The position numbers and the translations under genes were made by a program. A DNA stretch of 64,000 nt from Symbiodinium sp. CCMP2592 (Eukaryota > Sar > Dinophyceae > Suessiales > Symbiodiniaceae). Location: contig CAJNDT010000001.1 of assembly GCA_905221615.1 (NCBI GenBank), forward strand, positions 3,158,765 through 3,222,764, read 5' to 3'. Below, one piece after another: positions 24,513-31,051 of the stretch (its first letter is position 1; the number at the start of each line of letters is the position of its first letter). The notes under the pieces are model-generated. The model did no database searches. It was not told the origin of the DNA and saw only the letters and a list, made by a program, of their open reading frames with translations.

Positions 24513-25001
24513 TCAGAAGGGGCACCGCTGGGGCTCCTCCTCTTTGAGCATGAGATCAGTAACCTCCACCAAGAGGCCGCACTGGCCGCTCATCATCCAG
24601 ACCTGCCGGAGCTCGGCGCGCACCTTGCACTCCCGGTTGGTCAGGTCCCCGGGTTCATGCAGCGACTGCCCCTGGGCATCCCACAGGCGCACCTGGTCCA
24701 GGCACACTTTGAGCTTGATGAAGGAGTTGCCTCGGGCCGAGGTCTTCAGGCAGGAGACGAAGCGGCTCTCCGTGTCCTGAGGGGTCAGCGTGCGCCCGAA
24801 GAGCTTCGGGTCTCGTTGGGCTCCAGGCACAGGGGCAGCCTCCTCGCCGTTGTAGGCCGTGGGGTGCCACAAAATCCTGATCCAGTCGCACTGCCAGACC
24901 GCCGGGCCGCCGTCCTCCGCGGCCACGGGGAAGTACTTGTTACCCTTCGGGCTCGCTAACAGGTCGCCGAGCTTAATCGCCATGCTTGGCTTGCTGCTCA
25001 T
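24513..25001 (-). CDS. Small viral protein, possible ssDNA-binding protein
   Basis: A 162-residue protein starting at ATG 25,001 (MSSKPSMAIKLGDL); an alternative ATG lies at 24,983. The frame extends further upstream, but that part is Pro/Gly/Arg-rich and overlaps the divergent gene. The middle contains SCLKTSARGNSFIKLKV and the C-terminal part RAELRQVWMMSGQCGLLVEV followed by TDLML. Alternating hydrophobic strands with a W-x-GL pattern are reminiscent of OB-fold ssDNA-binding proteins of large DNA viruses, but this is only a resemblance. It sits upstream of the polymerase on the same strand and 28 bases from a divergent gene, so a shared promoter region is likely. It fits a replication role by position. 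Confidence 0.55.
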   Translation of the reverse strand: MSSKPSMAIKLGDLLASPKGNKYFPVAAEDGGPAVWQCDWIRILWHPTAYNGEEAAPVPGAQRDPKLFGRTLTPQDTESRFVSCLKTSARGNSFIKLKVCLDQVRLWDAQGQSLHEPGDLTNRECKVRAELRQVWMMSGQCGLLVEVTDLMLKEEEPQRCPF

Positions 25002-25029
25002 CCTCCCTTTTCTCCCCCCAATAAAAAAA

Positions 25030-25209
25030 ATGCCGCCGGCTGAACGCACCTTCTCCCCCATGTTGCCGGGGGAGTGCCTGTGCGCAACCGTAGCCCTGGT
25101 GGGGGTCTTCGTGGCCCTGTGGCTCCTGTCCTGCCCTGGTGCGCCGCCGCCCGGCCACCACCACCCCATGCGGCTGCGGGGGCCGTGGCACGAGGGGAAC
25201 ATCACGTAA
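25030..25209 (+). CDS. Small single-pass membrane protein
   Basis: A 59-residue frame beginning at ATG 25,030 right after CAATAAAAAAA. Residues about 18-38 (CLCATVALVGVFVALWLLSC) form one convincing hydrophobic helix, followed by a Pro/His-rich tail. It ends at TAA 25,207-25,209, and the ATPase starts 35 bases later. Short membrane proteins of this kind are common in polinton-like viruses, but no specific family is recognised. The gene is divergent from the one at 25,001. Confidence 0.5.
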   Translation: MPPAERTFSPMLPGECLCATVALVGVFVALWLLSCPGAPPPGHHHPMRLRGPWHEGNIT

Positions 25210-25243
25210 ATGTGCTACGAGTGCTACAGGGCGCTTTGGTTAA

Positions 25244-26056
25244 ATGGGAAAGGTGAAGCTCTTTCCGAGCGCAAGCTACGACGTCAAGCAGCCGCGAGAT
25301 CAGGTGGTCTGCAGGACGCCCTCGAACGGCATCCTCTGCGCGCCGTCCGCGTCCGGGAAGACCGTTCTCCTCGTGAGCATGATCCTGGAGCAGTACAGGG
25401 GCTGTTTTGAGCGTATACTGGTGTTCTCTCCGAGCATTGACATGGACCCCCAGTGGGAGCCCGTGAAGGAGTACATTCGGAAGGACCTGGGCGTCAACAC
25501 GGACCGAGAGCAGTGCTGGTGGGAGGACTGGGACGAGGGAGCGCTGCGCCAGATTCTGGCTCAGCAGAAGAAGATCACCCAGAAGTCGAAGGAATTAGGC
25601 ATGAAGAAGCTCTACCAGGTCCTGATCGTGATCGACGATCACGCAGATAACCCAGCCGTGCACCGCAAAACCGGTGATGGGATCCTGGACACTCTTTTTA
25701 TAAGAGGGCGACACTACTGCATCAGCACCTGGGTGTCGACCCAAAAGCTGCGGCTCATGAGCAGCGCCGTGCGCGTCAACACCATGTTCTATTGCGTCTT
25801 TCGCTTGCGCAACCAGCTTGAGTTGGATGCTCTGGTGGAGGAACTGAGCGCAATGCTCCCAAAGGACGTCCTCTACGGAATGTATCAGGAAGCCACCAGG
25901 GAGAAATACTCCTTCTGGTACGTCAACATGCGAGCTCCCAAAGAGGACATGTTTTGGGTGCGCTTCGATCGCAAATTCCTCGTAAACGAAGATGGGGGGG
26001 ATCCTCAGCCAAGTGGTGGGCAAGCTGCTGGGCAACAGCCCGATCTGCGACAGTGA
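25244..26056 (+). CDS. A32-like genome-packaging ATPase
   Basis: A 270-residue protein that would pump viral DNA into capsids. Walker A is at residues 33-40 (APSASGKT) and Walker B at about 126-132 (VLIVIDD), followed by HAD. About 40 residues later WVSTQKL could supply the sensor region. Size, motif order and the IDD sequence match the FtsK/HerA-type packaging ATPases of NCLDVs, virophages and polintons. Start ATG 25,244 is set in GGTTAAATGGG. The next gene starts inside its 3' end at 25,992, in another frame. It heads the morphogenesis block. No lesion is visible, so this gene may still be intact. Confidence 0.8.
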   Translation: MGKVKLFPSASYDVKQPRDQVVCRTPSNGILCAPSASGKTVLLVSMILEQYRGCFERILVFSPSIDMDPQWEPVKEYIRKDLGVNTDREQCWWEDWDEGALRQILAQQKKITQKSKELGMKKLYQVLIVIDDHADNPAVHRKTGDGILDTLFIRGRHYCISTWVSTQKLRLMSSAVRVNTMFYCVFRLRNQLELDALVEELSAMLPKDVLYGMYQEATREKYSFWYVNMRAPKEDMFWVRFDRKFLVNEDGGDPQPSGGQAAGQQPDLRQ

Positions 26057-26951
26057 GTGCCATCACGTGCAGTGCTGCACGAGCACGCAGGGGGTCGTGG
26101 ACCCGCGGAGGCTGCCTTATCCGGAGCGGGCGCGGCAGATCAGCAACGAGTCCGACAAGTCGACCGGGCGGAGCTTCTGGCGACGTAAGAAAAGGATGTC
26201 CACGACTATCTACATAGACAGTCGCAAGAGAACAGCAGGCGATGATTCGTCGTTTGAAATAGACATCGGGGAGACCCTGCACCTGCAAACGGGCGCCAAG
26301 CTCTCCGTCTTCAAGTTCCGCGTAGCGGACGCCTTCCTCTCCACGGACAGGGGACAGTACTTGTACTGGATCGATGAAGCGCTGCAAACCCTCAACTGGG
26401 CGGTGCTCCCCGTCGGGGCCTACACGGGGACCAGGCTGGCCGCGTGGATCTCGAGCAACTACGCATCGGCCACCTACGTCGAATCAACGAATGAGATCGG
26501 CGTGGCTTTCGATGGCAACAGGCGTGTGCTCCAGGATGCGGAGCTCCGGGAGCTCTTCTCCGACGCCGCGAGCTACCCCGCGGGCGCCACGCCCAGCCGG
26601 CCGCTCAGCATCGGGCACTTGCTAGGCCCCAGCTTCATCGACGGAGCGCTCCAAATATTTACGTTCGTGACTTTCAATCCGTACTCAGAATTGCTGCTCA
26701 GATGCAGCACTCTGGCCACCGCCGCCGACATCAAAGGCCCCCTGGGCCAAGACATTATCTGCAAAATGATTATCGACAAAGGCGTCGGCAATATCATGCA
26801 GACCCGCACCGACGAGGGCCATTTCGTCAAGTTGCACGGCCCCATTACCCTGCGCACTCTGCGCTTTAAGCTCACCGATGTGGACGGAAATGTGGTAAAT
26901 ACCAGAGGAACATCTGTTTCTTTTGCGATTTTCCTGGATTACGACAATTAA
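25992..26951 (+). CDS. Penton/minor-capsid-like structural protein
   Basis: A 319-residue protein. The first ATG (25,992) gives MGGILSQVVGKLL, which fits an N-myristoylation signal (Gly2, Ser6), then a 65-residue Cys/basic leader. An internal ATG at 26,196 gives MSTTIYIDSRKRT, which is where the conserved part begins. It continues with SSFEIDIGETLHL, a pattern (DSR...S.F.v.l.e.i.L) seen in minor capsid proteins of polinton-like and adinto-like viruses. Further conserved-looking features are VGAYTGTRLAAWI and a C-terminal LTDVDGNVVNTRG. The N-terminus overlaps the ATPase by 65 bases. Two products from the two ATGs are possible. Role inferred: vertex or cement protein of the capsid. Confidence 0.6.
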   Translation: MGGILSQVVGKLLGNSPICDSECHHVQCCTSTQGVVDPRRLPYPERARQISNESDKSTGRSFWRRKKRMSTTIYIDSRKRTAGDDSSFEIDIGETLHLQTGAKLSVFKFRVADAFLSTDRGQYLYWIDEALQTLNWAVLPVGAYTGTRLAAWISSNYASATYVESTNEIGVAFDGNRRVLQDAELRELFSDAASYPAGATPSRPLSIGHLLGPSFIDGALQIFTFVTFNPYSELLLRCSTLATAADIKGPLGQDIICKMIIDKGVGNIMQTRTDEGHFVKLHGPITLRTLRFKLTDVDGNVVNTRGTSVSFAIFLDYDN

Positions 26952-26968
26952 TATCTTTAATCAAGAAA

Positions 26969-27371
26969 ATGGCTGAGAATGAACCCGTGGACGAGCCCGC
27001 ACCTGTGGCAGAGCCTGTGGCAGAGCCTGCGGGAGCCTTCTCCAGAGCCTGAGCCGGCTCCGGCCGCCGTGCCCCCGCCGGAGCCCGCCAAGCCCGCGGA
27101 GCCCCCCGCCCCCAAGCGGAGAGGCAGACCTCCAGGCTCGAAGAACAAGCCAAAAGCCCCGAAGACGGTGCCCGCCGAAGAGGCCGTCCCAGCACCGGCT
27201 CCCGAGCCCGCGCAGCCTCCGAAGGCTCCGAGTCCGGCTCCCGCCCCTCCCGCCCCCGAGCCCCCCGCAGAGCCCGTCAGGATGACGCCTGCGCAAGAGC
27301 GGGCCCTAAGGTACATGCAGCGGCAGGACCGGTACATGGAGCTGCTCGCACGAAATACGCACGAGCTATAA
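26969..27371 (+). CDS. Pro/Ala/Glu-rich AT-hook protein (frameshifted)
   Basis: ATG 26,969 (MAENEPVDEPAPVAEP) opens a frame that stops at 27,050. The same compositional style, EPSPEPEPAPAAVPPPEP, continues in another frame to TAA at 27,369-27,371. One indel near 27,000-27,045, within GCAGAGCCTG repeats, would restore about 130 residues. The centre carries KRRGRPPGSKNKPK, an AT-hook (core RGRP) with a basic tail, so the protein should bind AT-rich minor grooves and may condense or tether viral DNA. The C-terminus (TPAQERALRYMQRQDRY) looks helical. It lies between minor-capsid and small virion-type genes. An alternative start at 26,979 would skip the acidic N-terminus. Confidence 0.6.
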
Positions 27372-27378
27372 AGGAACC

Positions 27379-27708
27379 ATGATGCCCCTCGAGCGGCGCA
27401 ACGAACCCTTCATGCTTCGGCAGTTCCACAAGATGTATCCCAGCTATAACCTCAATCCCCTGTTGCGCCGGCGGCACCAGCAGCTCGTGGAGGCGCAAGC
27501 CTTCAATCAGTGGCTCTCCAACCGGCGCCTCCGGCAGGAGGGCGAAACCTACGCGGACGAATTGGGCCGCATGACTGAGGCGGTCAACCGCCGCATCCCG
27601 CAATTGCGCTATGCCCCGGCAGAGCGCCAGGGCGTTCACAGGATGGCAATGGACGTGAACGCAGGTAGAAACACCAGCGACTCCCAAGTGTATGGCGGTC
27701 TTATGTGA
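27379..27708 (+). CDS. Hypothetical viral protein, 109 aa
   Basis: Starts at ATG 27,379, seven bases after the AT-hook gene's stop. TATAAAGG lies 11-18 bases upstream of the start. It is Arg/Gln-rich and mostly helical, with LNPLLRRRHQQLVEAQAF and GETYADELGRMTEAVNRRI. No family recognised. It overlaps the next gene by 17 bases, which supports real tight viral packing. Confidence 0.5.
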   Translation: MMPLERRNEPFMLRQFHKMYPSYNLNPLLRRRHQQLVEAQAFNQWLSNRRLRQEGETYADELGRMTEAVNRRIPQLRYAPAERQGVHRMAMDVNAGRNTSDSQVYGGLM

Positions 27709-28006
27709 GATGAAGCTGGATCTGCAGCTCGCGAAGCGCGACGGCATGTGGCTGCTGGAAAACCCGGAGGCGGAGATCCCGCTGGCCTACGACCACGAGC
27801 TGGCCGACGAGGACGGCCAGGAAATCCTGCGGCTGCTGGGTCGGCGGTGGGCCCGGCCCCAAAGGGTCCTGGTGCGCTACGACCCAGAGACCAAGACGGT
27901 GCTCAGCTACCTGTGCGAGATCGTCCAGCGGGCTTCCGAGCGCAGCTACCTGGGCAAGCGCGGCCTTCACATAAATGTACGCGAGCCTGGCGGAGCAAGC
28001 TTCTGA
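27692..28006 (+). CDS. Hypothetical viral protein, 104 aa
   Basis: Starts at ATG 27,692 inside the end of the previous gene and ends at 28,006, overlapping the next gene's start by 32 bases. Acidic and helical (AYDHELADEDGQEILRLLG), then a more basic half (RWARPQRVLVRYDPETKTV). No family recognised. The chain of small overlaps from 27.4 to 28.0 kb suggests one co-expressed block. Confidence 0.5.
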   Translation: MAVLCEMKLDLQLAKRDGMWLLENPEAEIPLAYDHELADEDGQEILRLLGRRWARPQRVLVRYDPETKTVLSYLCEIVQRASERSYLGKRGLHINVREPGGASF

Positions 28007-28454
28007 GAGCGACTGGAGCCAAGAGGAAAGGGACCAGTGGTACAAGGAGCGCCCAAAAGACGAGGAGTACTACCGCATCCAGCGGGAGCTCCTCCAAAAG
28101 GGCCTGACCCGCAAGGCCAAGCTCGTGAAGCTCCCGCCGCACCAGGAGGGCGAGCCGGGATTGTGGGCCATCGGCCTCGAGGGCGCCTCGCCCCTGAAGC
28201 TCCCGACGGCCGAGCAGCACCCGCTGCACGTCAGCCTGGCTTTTGACGACGAGCTCTCCGAGGAGCAGCTCCAAGCCCTGCAGGACGAGTGGGGCTTGGA
28301 GCGCGAGACGACCCTGCGCTTCCACAAGTTCACGAGCGGCGGCAGCGGCGAGCTCTCCCTGAAGTCGGACCCCGTGGCCAACTCGGACAGCGTCTGGAAG
28401 GCCCGGGAGAATAGCTACTATGGCCAGCGACGGCCGCTGCACATCAGCTTCTAA
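27975..28454 (+). CDS. 2H-phosphoesterase-like protein
   Basis: A 159-residue protein, start ATG 27,975 in CATAAATGTAC. Two H-x-S motifs are placed as in the 2H superfamily: PLHVSLAF at about residues 83-90 and PLHISF at the very C-terminus. The space between carries strand-turn-strand patterns (TTLRFHKFTSGG, SYYGQRRP). Known 2H enzymes cleave 2',3'-cyclic phosphates, 2'-5' oligoadenylates or, in phage Acb1, cyclic nucleotide signals. The substrate here is unknown. The short spacing, with the second motif as the last residues, is unusual and could mean a circularly shortened or inactive fold. The N-terminal 60 residues are charged and helical (EERDQWYKERPKDEEYY). It lies between small virion-type genes. 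Confidence 0.5.
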   Translation: MYASLAEQASESDWSQEERDQWYKERPKDEEYYRIQRELLQKGLTRKAKLVKLPPHQEGEPGLWAIGLEGASPLKLPTAEQHPLHVSLAFDDELSEEQLQALQDEWGLERETTLRFHKFTSGGSGELSLKSDPVANSDSVWKARENSYYGQRRPLHISF

Positions 28455-28461
28455 GTAAAGG

Positions 28462-29809
28462 ATGATAGAGCGCAGAAGCAACGGCTTCCGCGTCAAGCCC
28501 AGCTTTGGTCAGGTCCTCGGCTACATAGCTGAGGGCGAGCCCCTCGACATTCCCCTTCCCAGCCGCAAGGCGAGCATCTACACATCCAGTCACTTCTACC
28601 TGGATGATTACCCCAATGCTCCGGAGCCCATCTCCGACGCACCGATGCCGCACACCACAATCAATCCGGCGGCCGCCTTCGAGACAGCGGACGAAGGTTA
28701 CAGCGGTACTCCGTTTCCCCGCCCGCCAAGAGAGTTCACCAGGCCCTCCTTCCTGCCCGACTCCGACGACGGAGGCAGGGACCCAGGCCAAGCCCTACGC
28801 AACGACGGGCTGAACCCACCGAGGCCGCCGAGCCTCGGAGGCCGCATGAGGGAGTCGGGCATTCAAGCCGCGGAAGCGATCATCGCCGGAGGGGCTGCGG
28901 GCGCCGCGGCGGCGACCCGAAGCGTGGCCGAGAACCAGACCTTCAACATTTTGCGGGGCGGCGGCGACTGGCTCGACAACCCTGCGCATCCCCAGGAGGC
29001 CGCCGGGACTGGCGCCGCCCCCGGACGAGGTCCCTCCGCCTAATATTATTGGGAGGCCCAGCGAGGTGGAGCCCTTGCTGCAGCGGGCCGGCCAGAGAGC
29101 CGCGGAGGCGGAGCGTGCGGCCGCGCAAGACATCGAGGCTTTTGCGTCGCAGCAGGTGGCAGAGGCGGAGGCCTCAGAAGGCTTTGCGACTGCAGCCGAA
29201 GCCGCGGCGAGCGCTGCCGAAGCTGCGACCGCGGCAGAAGCGGGCGGAGGAGCTCTTGCGCTCCTGGGCGAGGGAGCCCTGGCGACTGCTGGTGCCGTGG
29301 GTGCGGCGACGGGAGGGTTGGCGGTGGCTGCTGCAGGTGCAGCCTTGGTCGGAACCGCATGGGCCATCGAGGGAGGCTTGAACGCGGCCTCCGCCCTCAC
29401 GGGGTGGGGAGCGGCCACGGGCGGCGGCACGGACTCAGACGCCTCGCGCCCGAGCCAAACCACGGACCTTGCGACCCTGAACGGCATGCAGGAGTCGGGC
29501 GCCGTCGACCACTACTTCATCCAGGAGCAGCGCCGGCAGCAGCCCGCGCGGCGACCCCAGGTCTTCCCGCTCAGCGACACCGACGACGAGCCGCGGCCCC
29601 AGCCGCAGCAACAAATCCGGGCCCGCCCGGCGCGCCGCCCCAGGGCCCAGGCCCAAACCCCTTTTGGCCTCAACAACATCCCGATCCCAGTGTCTTCCGG
29701 CAGCGACCGCTCCCGCGTCAGCCGGCAGTCCCGCGGCGACCGGGGACCCCTCGGGACCCAGCCGTCCTTCGACGCCCTTCGTCAGGCGAGCGAACCGGAA
29801 GCTGCGTAA
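28462..29809 (+). CDS. Ala/Gly-rich hydrophobic virion-type protein (split by frameshift)
   Basis: ATG 28,462 (MIERRSNGFRVKPSFGQ) opens 193 codons ending at 29,043. A second frame runs on to 29,809 and has no ATG near its beginning; it is open upstream through APPPDEVPPPNIIGRPSEVE. The two most likely form one protein of about 440 residues with a single-base shift near 28,990-29,040. Part one is Pro-rich with an Ala/Gly patch (AEAIIAGGAAGAAAATRS). Part two has an Ala/Glu helix, a long hydrophobic Gly/Ala stretch (ATAGAVGAATGGLAVAAAGA) that could enter membranes, and a Gln/Arg/Pro-rich tail. No family recognised; a membrane-active internal virion protein is one possibility. Confidence 0.5.
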
Positions 29810-29823
29810 GTATGTAAAGAGAG

Positions 29824-30942
29824 ATGGAGCAGGTTACACAAGCCGTCAACGACGAGCTCGTGGCCTCGCTCGACTACAAGCTGGCCACGGGCAACACCAA
29901 TTACATTCAGAGTCGCAAGAGCGTGCAGTACTTTCCGTCGTCTTTGAGCACTTTTACGCCGAGCACGTCGCGGGTGTGTCGTATACCGATCACAAGCGGG
30001 ACCGATTTCGTTGATCCTACATCGATTAAGCTAGACATCAGCTACTACGGGCGCAGTTGCTTCATGTATTCGCTACTGAAGCCGTCCGACTGGTGGACGG
30101 AGCTGCACTGGGAGGGCCTCCCGGTGGACGCCGGCGGCTGGGCGCAGCCGGTGCAGCCGGGGCAGAAGCGCGATGTGCTGATGCACCCGCATCTTCTTGG
30201 CATGTTCAACTGCGGCAAGATGCTCCCGCCGCAGCTAAATCTCGTCCTGGAGATAGAGTTCGCTGAACCCGAGATGGCCATGCGCGCCGGCGTGGGCTCC
30301 AGCCTGTCGTATCAGATCGAGAACGTGCACCTTTTGGCCGACCAGGTGACCCTTGATAGTGCCCTCCGGGAGAGCTTCGAGCGCATATTGTTGTCCAACA
30401 GATCGCTGATTTTCAGCTTCCCGAGCCTCCACGTGCAGCAGTCCTCGATCCCGGCGGGCTCGACGAGCTACAATATCACCGTCGCGAGAGCGTTTACCAA
30501 GATGCTGGGAGCCTTTGTGCACTTCAACAAGACCGGGGAGAACCACGTTTCCAACTTCGAGTACCCCGGAGAGGCCTTCCCGAACGTCTCGGCGGCCACG
30601 GTCATGGAGGGCCAGCTGCAGCTCGGGGCCATGCAATTCCCCAGAAACAGTGTCAAAAGCATCGCCGAATACCACCACTTCCTCGCCATCATGGCCGGCA
30701 CCTACGATTCAAAGCTGCGAAATATGCGCCTCCCGAACTATGACAACACGCACTTCATTGCCGCGTTCCCCACCGAGCGTGTACCCAAGCACCCCACCAG
30801 TGGTTTGTCGACGAGGAGCGGCGATTTGTGCCGCTTCACATTCAAGCAAATGCTCGCGGACCGCGTGGATCAGTGCTTCGTAGGGCTCGTATCGCTCCAA
30901 ATTTGCACTCTTTCAGGCTCCGGCGTCTCAGTCCTCGACTGA
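29824..30942 (+). CDS. Major-capsid-like protein, apparently internally shortened
   Basis: A 372-residue protein, start ATG 29,824 (MEQVTQAVNDELVASLDYKL). Beta-rich throughout, with no Walker, protease or nuclease motif. LPPQLNLVLEIEFAEPEMAM, then YQIENVHLLADQVTLD, and ITVARAFTKMLGAFVHF match my memory of double-jelly-roll capsid proteins encoded by dinoflagellate virus-like elements, where an arginine- or alanine-flanked F-T-hydrophobic strand near the middle is typical. Those are usually 450-500 residues. Between KLDIS and YYGRSCFMYSL about 60-100 residues seem to be missing, including the usual second strand set. Position between the minor capsid block and the fibre gene supports the call. 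It could also be an intact shorter capsid protein. Confidence 0.6.
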   Translation: MEQVTQAVNDELVASLDYKLATGNTNYIQSRKSVQYFPSSLSTFTPSTSRVCRIPITSGTDFVDPTSIKLDISYYGRSCFMYSLLKPSDWWTELHWEGLPVDAGGWAQPVQPGQKRDVLMHPHLLGMFNCGKMLPPQLNLVLEIEFAEPEMAMRAGVGSSLSYQIENVHLLADQVTLDSALRESFERILLSNRSLIFSFPSLHVQQSSIPAGSTSYNITVARAFTKMLGAFVHFNKTGENHVSNFEYPGEAFPNVSAATVMEGQLQLGAMQFPRNSVKSIAEYHHFLAIMAGTYDSKLRNMRLPNYDNTHFIAAFPTERVPKHPTSGLSTRSGDLCRFTFKQMLADRVDQCFVGLVSLQICTLSGSGVSVLD

Positions 30943-31051
30943 TGATATGGGCGTTTTGAGTGATTTTTTTCACCCTTTTTGCCCTCTTCGAGCACCTTAG
31001 AACACGTCGCAAGCCCGGACCGCCGGCGCAGAGCCCGGGGGCACTAGATAA
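30943..31051 (+). terminator. T-rich intergenic gap after capsid gene
   Basis: This is the longest non-coding gap in the plus-strand block. It contains GTGATTTTTTTCACCCTTTTTG, which holds a small GTGA/TCAC hairpin with a T loop. It could act as a transcription end or as the fibre promoter; neither is shown. Confidence 0.3.
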
